Shown one piece after another: positions 55,354-63,920 of a stretch of 64,000 bases of DNA. The notes beneath the pieces were generated by a model. That model had not been told where the DNA came from. It saw only the letters and a list, made by a program, of their open reading frames with translations, and did no database searches. Origin of the DNA: Chloroflexota bacterium. GTDB lineage: Bacteria; Chloroflexota; Anaerolineae; Anaerolineales; UBA11579. The DNA lies in the NCBI GenBank assembly GCA_013112575.1, contig JABFGG010000008.1:1-64000 (forward strand), read 5' to 3'. Numbering within the stretch: the first letter of the stretch is position 1; each line of letters opens with the position of its first letter. Position numbers and translations under genes: made by a program.

Positions 55354-55890
55354 TTACCAATATTCAGGTTTATTAATTGCTTCGACACAATGCGAATTTC
55401 CAGCAATTGGTTCAATTTCATCACTTACTAAGGATTGAGCTAGCCCCCCTTCTGGTTGGGTTAATTTTAAGGGGGCCTTCAATATTGTTTCATCAATGAC
55501 ACGAAATCCAACTTTAGAATAATAATTAGGATCACCATAAGAAATCGCTAGCTCTACCCCATTCTCCTTTAAAGTGGAAAGACCGAAATTAATTAACTTC
55601 TGACCAATTCCTTTTCCTTGATAGCTTGTGTGTACCGCTACTGGTCCCAAAAGAAAAGCACTAACCTCACTTTCAAAGGTCAGCTTAGAAAAAATGATAC
55701 TGCCGATGATATTCTCATTTTCAGTAGCTATAAAACAATAAAAGTCACTGGCATCGGTGCTAGTTAAAAAATCATTGGCTAATGTCCCAATCAGTATGCC
55801 TTCTGATTGCCCTTCTGAATCTGAAAATGTCTTAGTGAACAGCACTTTAATTTCTTCAATGTTGTCTGGGTGGTGTGTTGAAAGTTGCAT
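55354..55890 (-). CDS. GNAT-family N-acetyltransferase
   Basis: 178 residues. GNAT acetyl-CoA loop in VHTSYQGKGIGQKLINFGL and a beta-strand core before it (GSIIFSKLTF, AFLLGPVAV); YYSKVGFRVI is typical of YhbS-like members. ATG 55890 after AAAGG; a start at 55950 lacks a ribosome site. AT-rich compared with the neighbours and beside a tRNA fragment, which fits recent gain. Substrate unknown. Confidence 0.85.
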   Translation of the reverse strand: MQLSTHHPDNIEEIKVLFTKTFSDSEGQSEGILIGTLANDFLTSTDASDFYCFIATENENIIGSIIFSKLTFESEVSAFLLGPVAVHTSYQGKGIGQKLINFGLSTLKENGVELAISYGDPNYYSKVGFRVIDETILKAPLKLTQPEGGLAQSLVSDEIEPIAGNSHCVEAINKPEYW

Positions 55891-56308
55891 TGATTTGCCT
55901 TTATATAAAAAAGTGATTCTCCAGCAATAGCTCCAAAAATTTACGTGCACATTTTTTTGGACGATTTACAGCATGCCTACAATTATATTTATATTTGGTC
56001 AAATTAGCAGTTGCCATCGAATTGATTGGGAGAAAAATCGCTCAAGAACGAAACAGAAAACGTGACTAAAAAGCCAATGGTGTATCGTGGGTGGATGATT
56101 TTTTAAGAAATATGCAACTCACATTCGCGCCCACGCGGCTGTCTAAATAGGCTCTATCAAAAGGGGGGGATGAACAACCGATTGTGTTAATTTCCACAAA
56201 TGCACGTTTGTGAACGGATGACAAGAATGTGCAACTCCTGTTGTATGATGGGGTTCATCACTGCAAACTTGGTAAACAATATCAGCTAAACACACCCTGA
56301 CATTTTAT
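55891..56308. other. AT-rich intergenic region upstream of the PTS operon
   Basis: No gene seen. It holds the promoter region of the SorC regulator gene and the inverted repeat at 56195-56212. Confidence 0.5.
56195..56212. promoter_or_regulatory. Inverted repeat, candidate SorC operator
   Basis: CACAAA, 6 bp, TTTGTG, about 97 bp before the SorC-family start codon. Confidence 0.45.
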
Positions 56309-57280
56309 ATGAGAACTGAGGAGCGCTTGCAACTCTTGGCCGAGATTGCTGATCAATATTATGAACAGGGGCTGACTCAAAACCAGATTGCCCGGACACA
56401 TGGATATTCACGGTCCGCAATCTCCCGCATGCTAAATGAAGCGCGCGATAAACATATCGTTCAGATCCAGATTAACTACCCTCTTCAAAGGGATCGTACT
56501 CTCGAACGTACTTTAGAGCGTCAATACGATTTGCAGTCGGCTTTTGTTGTCAAGCGTGGCGGATTGCCCTATCGTCATATTTTGCGTAGGCTTGGCCGGC
56601 TGGGAGCAAATTATGTGATCGACAACCTCCCCGACGAGAGCATATTGGGGATATCCTGGGGAACTACGATCTTTGAAGTATCCAACGCGCTTACCACTGC
56701 TCGGCGCAACTTTGATGTGGAAGTCATCCATATGATGGGTACCATTGGCAAAGGAGACCCATTTATCGAAGGGCATGAATTGGTACGCTCCATTGCAAAT
56801 TCTCTTGGTGGTAAGTATCACGAATTACATTCTCCTCTTATCGTAGAAAACAAAGCTACTCAAAAAGCCTTACTCAATGAGCCAAACATCCGGGAAACAC
56901 TGGACATGGCTCTAGATGCAGATCTAGCCATTGTAGGTGTTGGGAGTACAGACACCAGCATTTCAACGCTGATGACCGGTGGCAATATATCCAAAGAAGA
57001 AATGCAGAATATCCAGGAACAGGGAGCAGTCGGGGACATTTGCCTGAACCACTATGACCAGGATGGCAAGGTGTTAGATATTGACATCAATCAAAGAGTG
57101 ATTGGTATTGATATCAAGAAGCTTGCGAAATCGTCATGTCGCGTGGTTGGCGTTGCTGGAGATGAACGCAAGGCTTCTGCAATTTTGGGAGCTTTACGTG
57201 GCGGCTTTCTGGATGTGTTGATCACGGACACACATGCAGCACGTTCAATAATAGATTCGAATGGAGGAACAGAGAAGTAA
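56309..57280 (+). CDS. SorC/DeoR-family sugar-responsive regulator
   Basis: 323 residues: N-terminal helix-turn-helix (LTQNQIARTHGYSRSAISRMLNEAR) and C-terminal sugar-phosphate-binding domain (LGISWGTTIFEVSNAL; DLAIVGVGS). It probably controls the PTS genes that follow and responds to a phosphorylated polyol. It overlaps gutM by one base. Confidence 0.92.
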   Translation: MRTEERLQLLAEIADQYYEQGLTQNQIARTHGYSRSAISRMLNEARDKHIVQIQINYPLQRDRTLERTLERQYDLQSAFVVKRGGLPYRHILRRLGRLGANYVIDNLPDESILGISWGTTIFEVSNALTTARRNFDVEVIHMMGTIGKGDPFIEGHELVRSIANSLGGKYHELHSPLIVENKATQKALLNEPNIRETLDMALDADLAIVGVGSTDTSISTLMTGGNISKEEMQNIQEQGAVGDICLNHYDQDGKVLDIDINQRVIGIDIKKLAKSSCRVVGVAGDERKASAILGALRGGFLDVLITDTHAARSIIDSNGGTEK

Positions 57281-57675
57281 TGAATCCTGTAGCTATTATC
57301 ATTGCCCTGGCCATTGGATGGGTTTTGCAATTAGGTTTGTCTTTGTGGCAAATTCGTCGTTTCCACAGCCGGGTGGCTGAACTGCGCAGCGATGGAACCG
57401 CATCCGTAGGCTTGGCTGGTGGCACCTATCGCGGCCGGGTCTACACAGTATTGGTAGCAGACAAGGATAACAATATTGTGCATGCCGAGAAATTGAGTGG
57501 TTGGACAGTGCTGGCAAACTTAAAGCCAGTCCCCGCACTCGTAGGCTTGCCAGCCAGTGTTTTTCTGGACGAAGACAAAGAACTGCCTGTATCAAAAAAA
57601 ATCCGCGAATCTTTTACTATCGCAGCTAAGGAATTATTGGGTATTACTGAGAACGAGGAGGGAGAAGATGAGTAG
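57280..57675 (+). CDS. gutM: GutM-like glucitol operon activator
   Basis: 131 residues. N-terminal hydrophobic helix (AIIIALAIGWVLQLGLSLWQI), then a soluble domain with VGLAGGTYRGRVYTVLVADKDNNIVHAEKLSG, as in GutM. In enteric bacteria GutM activates the glucitol operon; membrane attachment suggests it senses transport state. It shares the A of its start codon with the SorC stop. Confidence 0.87.
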   Translation: MNPVAIIIALAIGWVLQLGLSLWQIRRFHSRVAELRSDGTASVGLAGGTYRGRVYTVLVADKDNNIVHAEKLSGWTVLANLKPVPALVGLPASVFLDEDKELPVSKKIRESFTIAAKELLGITENEEGEDE

Positions 57676-57715
57676 ATCGTCCTGTCCACTAGCACACAAA
57701 CGAAAGGAGGTGGTA

Positions 57716-57793
57716 TTGGCCAACTATACCCAGAATAACAGCACCCCCAAGACAAGTAGTAATTATTTTCTCTTTGAAAGAGAGGAGGCATAA
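57716..57793 (+). CDS. Candidate 25-residue small protein or leader peptide
   Basis: TTG start 5 bp after a perfect AAAGGAGG. Encodes MANYTQNNSTPKTSSNYF plus seven residues and stops 4 bp before srlA. The ribosome site is stronger than that of srlA itself. It could be a real small protein or a leader that couples translation into srlA; no family recognised. Confidence 0.45.
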   Translation: MANYTQNNSTPKTSSNYFLFEREEA

Positions 57794-57797
57794 CCTT

Positions 57798-58349
57798 ATG
57801 GAAGCATTAGCTCAAGCTGCTGAATGGTTTATCGGACTATTCCAGCAAGGTGGAGATGTATTTGCCAGCCTCGTAGTTGGTATCGTCCCCCTGCTCATTG
57901 TATTGATGACTGCGGTCAACGCGCTCATCGCTCTCATCGGCCCCGAACGCATTGATCGCGTTGGCGAAGCTGCCGGACAAGAAGGCCTTATCTGGTATCC
58001 CGTTCGCTACGCTATCTTACCGTTCCTGTCCGTGTTCTTCCTGACCAATCCTATGGCTTACACCATGGGGCGTTTCCTGCCTGAGAAGTTCAAACCGGCA
58101 TTCTATGACGCCGCTGTATCCTACGTACACCCGCCTCTAGGTCTGTTCCCGCATATCAACCCGGGCGAGATCTTTGTGTGGGCTGGCATTGCCGCTGGTA
58201 TTGAAACACTTGGTTTAGGTCTGGGCGACCTGGCCATCCGCTACGCTCTCGTTGGTTTGTTGGTGATCTTCATCCGTGGCATCGTTACGGAACGCATCAC
58301 ATCTGTGATGTGGGCACGCCAGGAAGCCAGCGCTGAAGCCGGTGCATAA
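57798..58349 (+). CDS. srlA: PTS glucitol/sorbitol EIIC component
   Basis: 183 residues, about four helices. Matches the SrlA family in [35 protein letters not shown] and [15 protein letters not shown]. Membrane part of the polyol transporter. ATG 57798 after GAGGAGG. Confidence 0.93.
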   Translation: MEALAQAAEWFIGLFQQGGDVFASLVVGIVPLLIVLMTAVNALIALIGPERIDRVGEAAGQEGLIWYPVRYAILPFLSVFFLTNPMAYTMGRFLPEKFKPAFYDAAVSYVHPPLGLFPHINPGEIFVWAGIAAGIETLGLGLGDLAIRYALVGLLVIFIRGIVTERITSVMWARQEASAEAGA

Positions 58350-58363
58350 GAGGAGAACATACA

Positions 58364-58903
58364 ATGAAAGCATTTAATAGCTTCTTAGAACGCATTGGTC
58401 GCTCAGTAGGTGTGGTGGTTGGTGCTTTGTATCAGGCAGGGCGTGAGTCTGTCGATCAGGTAATCACGAACATCTTGCCCTTCATGGCCTTCATCGCCAT
58501 GGTCATCGGTATCATCCTGGCAACGGGCATTGGCGATGTCATTGCCAATACACTTTCGCCGCTGGCTTCTACCCTTCCCGGCTTGATCATCCTGTCATTG
58601 ATCGTCGGTTTCCCGATCCTTTCCCCATTGCTTGGGCCGGGTGCCGTGATTGCTCAGGTGATCGGTACCTTGTTGGGTGTTGAAATCGGACGCGGCAACA
58701 TCCCGGCGCAGTTCGCTCTGCCCGCTTTGTTCGCCATCAACCCGCAGGTTGGTTGTGACTTCATTCCGGTAGGTTTGGCACTTGGGGAAGCTGAGCCGGA
58801 GACGGTTGAGGTCGGTGTTCCAGCCGTGTTGATCTCACGTTTCATCACTGGCCCCTTAGCCGTTGTTTTGGCCTGGTTAGCCAGTTTCGGTTTGTACTCC
58901 TGA
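58364..58903 (+). CDS. srlE: PTS glucitol/sorbitol EIIBC, membrane half only
   Basis: 179 residues corresponding to the C-terminal half of Srl[38 protein letters not shown] and [19 protein letters not shown]. In E. coli this is fused behind the IIB domain; here the IIB domain is a separate downstream gene. Pairs with SrlA in the membrane. Confidence 0.9.
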   Translation: MKAFNSFLERIGRSVGVVVGALYQAGRESVDQVITNILPFMAFIAMVIGIILATGIGDVIANTLSPLASTLPGLIILSLIVGFPILSPLLGPGAVIAQVIGTLLGVEIGRGNIPAQFALPALFAINPQVGCDFIPVGLALGEAEPETVEVGVPAVLISRFITGPLAVVLAWLASFGLYS

Positions 58904-58928
58904 TCTTAGGAAGCAAACCAGGGTAGTC

Positions 58929-58962
58929 GGAATGGGGGCAGACGAAAGTCTGCTCCCATTCC
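58929..58962. terminator. Strong hairpin between the split srlE genes
   Basis: 15-bp stem GGAATGGGGGCAGAC/GTCTGCTCCCATTCC with one G-U pair and a GAAA tetraloop. There is no T tract, so partial termination or mRNA 3' end protection of the upstream part is more likely than full termination. Confidence 0.65.
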
Positions 58963-59036
58963 AACATAAACATAATTATAGAGAGCCATTATAAGAATTC
59001 GCTAAGAGTTCAAGCGATTATCATTTGGAGGTATGT

Positions 59037-59420
59037 ATGTCCGAAAAGCAGTATAAAAAAGTCCGTATCGTTGCGGGGGGCCGGGGTTGGGGTGGGCCGT
59101 TAGTCATCGAACCAAAGCCTGGGCGCGATTTGATCTACTCTGTGACCGGAGGAGGCATTCACCCCGTTGCGCAGAGGATTGCGGACCTTACAGGGGGCAC
59201 ACCCTTTGACGGATTTAGGTCCAAAGCAGATTTTGATGAGATTGCTGTTGCCGTCATCGATTGCGGTGGGACCGCTCGTGTAGGTGTATATCCTATGAAG
59301 AAAGTACTGACGGTGGACGTATATGCGACCAAGCCTTCAGGGCCTTTGTTCCGCTTCATTACCGAAGATCTATTTGTTTCTGGTGTTGGTGAGGAGCAAA
59401 TTGAATTGATCGAGGAGTAG
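59037..59420 (+). CDS. srlE: PTS glucitol/sorbitol EIIB domain protein
   Basis: 127 residues, the N-terminal half of SrlE as a free protein. Phosphorylated cysteine in AVIDCGGTARVGVYPMK (Cys76); RIVAGGRGWGGPL near the start. ATG 59037, 5 bp after GGAGG. It takes phosphate from EIIA and passes it to the incoming polyol. Confidence 0.9.
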   Translation: MSEKQYKKVRIVAGGRGWGGPLVIEPKPGRDLIYSVTGGGIHPVAQRIADLTGGTPFDGFRSKADFDEIAVAVIDCGGTARVGVYPMKKVLTVDVYATKPSGPLFRFITEDLFVSGVGEEQIELIEE

Positions 59421-59470
59421 TTCTAACTACTTCAAGCAGCACTTTTTGTAGCAACCGCCTGAAAAAAGGC

Positions 59471-59494
59471 GAAGCCTTATGTAAAGGAGGCTTC
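59471..59494. promoter_or_regulatory. Hairpin covering the srlB ribosome site
   Basis: GAAGCC (59471-59476) pairs with GGCTTC (59489-59494), with further T-A pairs inside; the AAAGGAGG at 59483-59490 is partly buried. Could limit translation of srlB. Confidence 0.45.
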
Positions 59495-59496
59495 AG

Positions 59497-59868
59497 TTGA
59501 TTAAATATAATGCTCGCGTCACGGCCATTGGGCCTTTGACGAGCGAGTTTATTGAAGCTGGCATTTTGGTCTTATTTGGAGAAGATGCACCCGAAGAATT
59601 GGTGGAATTCTCCATAATTCACGACGGGAAAGAACTCGACGGCGAGGTCGCCGCCGGGGATAACATTCTCATCGGTGAAGAAGCATTCAATGTGCTAGCT
59701 GTGGGTGAGGTTGCAAATAGCAACCTGAGCAATTTAGGCCATTTTATTTTGAAGTTCAATGGTGAAACAGAAGTGGAGATGCCCGGCGATATTTGTGTAG
59801 AAGCTAAACCCATTCCTGCAATCGCTTTAGGCACACACATTCGAATAGAAAGCAACAATCAGGAATAA
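59497..59868 (+). CDS. srlB: PTS glucitol/sorbitol EIIA component
   Basis: 123 residues. Matches the SrlB family: VLFGEDAPEELVEFSIIHDG with the phosphorylated histidine His42, then GHFILKFNGE and ALGTHIRIE. TTG start 6 bp after AAAGGAGG. Accepts phosphate from HPr. Confidence 0.92.
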   Translation: MIKYNARVTAIGPLTSEFIEAGILVLFGEDAPEELVEFSIIHDGKELDGEVAAGDNILIGEEAFNVLAVGEVANSNLSNLGHFILKFNGETEVEMPGDICVEAKPIPAIALGTHIRIESNNQE

Positions 59869-59888
59869 TTCGTAAAAGGATTAAAAGT

Positions 59889-61196
59889 ATGGCTTCGTTA
59901 CGCGAACGCTTAGAACAAAATGAACTTGACCATGGCCCGGTCCGCGTTGGTTTGGTAGGCGCAGGTCAAATGGGGACCGGGTTGATCAGTCAAATCGAAA
60001 AGATGGCCGGTATCAAGGTCGTCGCTGTGGCCGATGTCTTACCCGGCCGCTCAAAAGATGCATTTATCGAATCCAGCGTCAAGAGTGAGGATGTTCACGA
60101 GACCGACGATGTGGATGCGGCAACTAAACTGGTTCAAGAAGGGCAACGTGTCGCAACTGTATCCAGTGATTTTCTCGTAGAGATCGACGCGCTTGACGTT
60201 ATTGTTGAGGCCACAGGCGTGCCCGAGGTAGGGGCGCGTGTTTGCCAAGCAGCTATCAAAGCTGGCAAGCATATCGTCAACATGAATGTTGAAGCGGATG
60301 CAACCATTGGCTATTACTTTGCATCCATGGCAAAGGAAGCCGGTGTTGTGTATTCCCTGGCTGCGGGCGATGAGCCTGGCTCTATTAAAGAGCTGTATGA
60401 TTTTGCTGATGCGCTTGGCTTTGAGATCATTACTATTGGAAAAGGTAAAAATAACCCACTGGATCGTTCAGCGACGCCTGATCATGTTGCTGAAAAGGCC
60501 AAGGCCCAGAACATGAGCGCCAAAATGCTGGCTTCATTTGTCGATGGCACCAAGACCATGGTTGAGATGACATCTATCGGCAATGCAACCGGCTTTGCTC
60601 CTGAAGTGCGCGGTGCTTATGGCCCCAATGCCAAAGTGGATGATCTGCCCAAGACATTTGTACCCAAAGCTGCAGGGGGTATCTTCGATAATCCTGGTGC
60701 CGTTGATTACGCTGTGGGTGTTGCCCCTGGTGTGTTCATTATCATTACTACCGATCAACCCAAGATTATCAATGACCTCAACTATCTAGGATTACTTGGT
60801 CACGGGAATTATTGGGCCTTGTACAGACCGTACCATCTGGCGAATCTGGAAACACCTATCACGATTGCCAGTGTTGCCCTTGACCAGCGGGAAACATTGT
60901 TGACCAAACTTCCCCCTGTTGCAGAAACCCTCACCATAGCTAAGCGTGACCTAAAGTCTGGAGAGCAGATTGATGGCCTTGGTGGCTATACTGCATATGG
61001 AATGATCGACCGCGCTGATGTTGCACGAGAGGGAAATTTGCTGCCCCTGGGTTTGGCCGTGGGAGCCACTCTGGTACGCGATGTGCCTTTGGGTACAGCG
61101 ATTTCCTATGACGATGTAGAATTGAAGGATGATCAGCTTATCGTACAATTACGCCGTGAGCAGGATGAGCTACTCTCAAATTTAGCGAAAGCATAA
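59889..61196 (+). CDS. NAD(P)-dependent oxidoreductase with SAF domain (homoserine dehydrogenase-like)
   Basis: 435 residues. N-terminal Rossmann fold (VRVGLVGAGQMGTGLISQI), a homoserine-dehydrogenase-like middle part (IVNMNVEADATIGYYFASMAK) and a C-terminal SAF domain (LLPLGLAVGATLVRDVPLGTAISYDDV). The family is annotated as predicted homoserine dehydrogenase, but it commonly sits in carbohydrate operons. Here it replaces the usual srlD dehydrogenase, so it may act on the imported polyol phosphate. That is inference. Confidence 0.85.
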   Translation: MASLRERLEQNELDHGPVRVGLVGAGQMGTGLISQIEKMAGIKVVAVADVLPGRSKDAFIESSVKSEDVHETDDVDAATKLVQEGQRVATVSSDFLVEIDALDVIVEATGVPEVGARVCQAAIKAGKHIVNMNVEADATIGYYFASMAKEAGVVYSLAAGDEPGSIKELYDFADALGFEIITIGKGKNNPLDRSATPDHVAEKAKAQNMSAKMLASFVDGTKTMVEMTSIGNATGFAPEVRGAYGPNAKVDDLPKTFVPKAAGGIFDNPGAVDYAVGVAPGVFIIITTDQPKIINDLNYLGLLGHGNYWALYRPYHLANLETPITIASVALDQRETLLTKLPPVAETLTIAKRDLKSGEQIDGLGGYTAYGMIDRADVAREGNLLPLGLAVGATLVRDVPLGTAISYDDVELKDDQLIVQLRREQDELLSNLAKA

Positions 61197-61820
61197 ATGC
61201 TTAAAGGTTATCAGCGCGTTACGAACCAGATCGTGAGCATGGTCAACCAGAACCGTGGGTTGGGCACGCGTACTCGTAACGCGCTGGCACCGAGAAAGGT
61301 TCGCCAGGACTATCTCAAGCAGTCCGGGCTTGCCGCAGTGGCTGGTTTGACAGCCGGCAACCTGGCGGAAGCCAGCATCCGATTGCAAGGTGGCCGGCTG
61401 CTGATCAATACCAAAGATAGTTGGTTGGCCGACCTGTCGGACGATGACTTGTGTATCACTACAATTAATAATACAGAGGAAACATTACACTCAGCACCCC
61501 CACCCAGACATGTACGCTGGCATCAACAATTGTATGCGCGACAAAGTTGCCAGGCAGTTGTGCTGTTGCAACCTTCGGCAGCCCTGGCTTTTGCGGCTTC
61601 TGAAAAAGAACTTGATGTAAGCCGGCTGAAGGATGCCGTGCATGTGGTGGGGGCTGTGCCTATCCTTGATCCGGAGCAGGTGGAGGAGCACGCATCGCAC
61701 AGTACGAGTATGCTTATTCGCGGATATGGTGTGTTAGCAGTTGGAAGCTCACTCCCCGGAGTGATTGCGCGTGTAGAGACTTTTAATCGCTGGTGTGAGG
61801 CAATGTTGCTCGTATCATAA
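61197..61820 (+). CDS. Class II aldolase/adducin-like protein lacking metal ligands
   Basis: 207 residues. The fold is suggested by GLTAGNLAEASIRLQGGRLLI (GN.S-type start), RWHQQLYARQSCQAVVLLQPSAALAF and the end RGYGVLAVGSSLPGVIARVETF. The zinc histidines of L-fuculose-phosphate aldolases are absent: the usual VVHTHS reads VVLLQPS and RGHG reads RGYG. It is either a non-catalytic member or a different enzyme. It follows the oxidoreductase gene directly, with no gap. Confidence 0.65.
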   Translation: MLKGYQRVTNQIVSMVNQNRGLGTRTRNALAPRKVRQDYLKQSGLAAVAGLTAGNLAEASIRLQGGRLLINTKDSWLADLSDDDLCITTINNTEETLHSAPPPRHVRWHQQLYARQSCQAVVLLQPSAALAFAASEKELDVSRLKDAVHVVGAVPILDPEQVEEHASHSTSMLIRGYGVLAVGSSLPGVIARVETFNRWCEAMLLVS

Positions 61821-61841
61821 ATCTAATACTTGGAAATCAAT

Positions 61842-62114
61842 ATGCCAGAATTCACTATCACTATTCAACACGAAGCCGGTTTACATGCCCGCCCACTTTC
61901 CGCTTTTGTGAAAAAAGCGAGCCAATTCGAGGCGGACATTGAGGTGTCCAACGTTACCAACGGGAAAGGACCTTCGAATGGCAAGAGCCCCCTAAAATTG
62001 TTATTATTAGCCGCACAACAGGGCCATGAGGTCAAGGTCAGTGCTGAGGGGCAACAGGCAGAGGAAGCACTTGCCGCACTTAAGAGCTTGATTGAAAACG
62101 ACTTTGAGGAATAA
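61842..62114 (+). CDS. ptsH: HPr phosphocarrier of the PTS
   Basis: 90 residues. Phosphorylated His15 in AGLHARPLS. Ser49 in GKSPLKLLLLAAQQG matches the regulatory serine (Ser46), with a short insertion before it. Carries phosphate from EI to EIIA. ATG 61842; an upstream start at 61830 is less likely. Confidence 0.94.
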   Translation: MPEFTITIQHEAGLHARPLSAFVKKASQFEADIEVSNVTNGKGPSNGKSPLKLLLLAAQQGHEVKVSAEGQQAEEALAALKSLIENDFEE

Positions 62115-62184
62115 GGCCACAATGTGGGGGGCTTCATTCTGCGGGTGCAATGAAATAACATAAACAGATAGAATTGGAACTACC

Positions 62185-63918
62185 ATGCAAACTTACCAAG
62201 GCCTTGCTGCCTCTTCTGGAATTGCGATTGGCCCTCTATGGGTGTATAAGCCAATAGTTGTTGAGGTACATCACCATTCAATTGAAGAAGTCGATAATGA
62301 GATACAAAGGTTACAAAACGCTTTGGATCAGGCCAAAGTGCAATTAGAGAAATTGCAAACGAAAGCTGCTGAGACAATCGGGGATGAAGAAGCAGCCATC
62401 TTTGAAGCACACCAGATGTTTTTGGTGGACCCGGAATTCCTCGATACTATCCATAACATCATCAAAAACGAAAAAATCAATGCTGAAGCTGCGGCGCAAG
62501 AGGGAGTGGAAGTATATGCACAACAGCTAGAGATGCTGGATGATGAATACTTTCGTGCTCGCGCCCAGGATGTGCGTGATGTTGGCCGACGCATTCTCTA
62601 TTGCCTTGCAGGGATCGATACGGAAAAGGCAAACATACAACCGGATCAGCCGGTCATTATTCTTGCCGAAGACCTGACTCCATCGGACACTGTGCAGTTT
62701 GAAAAGGACAATGTGCTTGGCCTGTGTACAGTGCGTGGCGGGCCAACATCCCACACGGCCATCCTGGCTCGTAGCATGGGCATCCCAGCTGTAGTAAACC
62801 TGGATGCCGACCTGGAGGCACAGCAGGATGGCGTAGAGGCCATCCTGGATGGCCGTGTCGGAGAGCTGGTTATTGCCCCGGATGCGGGTGCATTAGAAGA
62901 TGCAAAAAAAGTTCAGGTCAGTTTGCGTAACAAACATGAAGAAGACCTGTCTAGTGCCCATGAACAAGCAGTAACCCTCGATGGTCATGCGGTTGAAGTT
63001 GTAGCCAATATTGGCAGTTTGGCGGACACTGAGCAGGCCTTGCATTACGGAGCAGAGGGCGTAGGTCTTTTTCGCACAGAGTTCTTATATTTGTCCCGGG
63101 ATCGCATGCCCTCTGAAGATGAGCAGGTAAATGAATATCGGCCCATCTTTGAAAAATTCCCCGGCATGCCTGTTGTTGTGCGCACTTTTGATATTGGTGG
63201 AGACAAAGACGTACCTTACATTGGCTTTAAGGATGAAGCTAATCCCTTCCTGGGATGGCGCGCCATCCGCATGATCGATGAATTCGATGACGTCCTGCGC
63301 GTACAATTTCGCGCTTTGTTGCGTGCTGGGGTAGATACGGATCTACGTATCATGGTACCCATGGTCTCTCGTCTCACAGAGGTCGAAAATGCGCGCCAAT
63401 TGTTGGTTGAAGCGCAAGAAGGTTTAAAGAAAGAAGGTGTGTCTTTTGCCGAAAATGTTCAGTTCGGCATCATGATCGAAGTGCCCTCAGCTGTGCTGAT
63501 CGCAGAACATGTGGCTCCCCTGATCGATTTCTTTAGCATTGGTACCAATGATCTGACGCAGTACACGATGGCTGTTGATCGTACGAATGAACGTGTGGCT
63601 GAGATAGCCAGCCCATTTCATCCCAGTATCCTGCGGTTGATTTCTATGACCATCGAAGCTGCACATGAACATGGGAAGTGGGTCGGTTTGTGCGGTGAAT
63701 TTGCGGGCAATCCTCTGGCCGTCCCACTTTTATTGGGATTAGGTCTGGATGAGTTCAGCATGTCTGCGATTTCGATCCCCGAAATAAAGACCTTGCTACG
63801 TAAATTCTCATTAGAAGAGACTCGTGAAATCGCGGCAAGTTGTCTAAAGTTGCCAAAGGCCACGGCGGTCCGTGGATACCTTGAAACTATCAATGCCCAG
63901 AAAGAGAAAACTACATAA
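62185..63918 (+). CDS. ptsI: PTS enzyme I
   Basis: 577 residues. Histidine site GGPTSHTAILARSMGIPAVV (about 190), PEP-binding barrel with GVGLFRTEFLYL, and the cysteine site WVGLCGEFAGNPLAVPLLLGLGLDE near the end. Starts phosphate flow from PEP. Lying in the same operon as HPr and the glucitol EII genes, it makes the system self-contained. Confidence 0.95.
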   Translation: MQTYQGLAASSGIAIGPLWVYKPIVVEVHHHSIEEVDNEIQRLQNALDQAKVQLEKLQTKAAETIGDEEAAIFEAHQMFLVDPEFLDTIHNIIKNEKINAEAAAQEGVEVYAQQLEMLDDEYFRARAQDVRDVGRRILYCLAGIDTEKANIQPDQPVIILAEDLTPSDTVQFEKDNVLGLCTVRGGPTSHTAILARSMGIPAVVNLDADLEAQQDGVEAILDGRVGELVIAPDAGALEDAKKVQVSLRNKHEEDLSSAHEQAVTLDGHAVEVVANIGSLADTEQALHYGAEGVGLFRTEFLYLSRDRMPSEDEQVNEYRPIFEKFPGMPVVVRTFDIGGDKDVPYIGFKDEANPFLGWRAIRMIDEFDDVLRVQFRALLRAGVDTDLRIMVPMVSRLTEVENARQLLVEAQEGLKKEGVSFAENVQFGIMIEVPSAVLIAEHVAPLIDFFSIGTNDLTQYTMAVDRTNERVAEIASPFHPSILRLISMTIEAAHEHGKWVGLCGEFAGNPLAVPLLLGLGLDEFSMSAISIPEIKTLLRKFSLEETREIAASCLKLPKATAVRGYLETINAQKEKTT

Positions 63919-63920
63919 AT

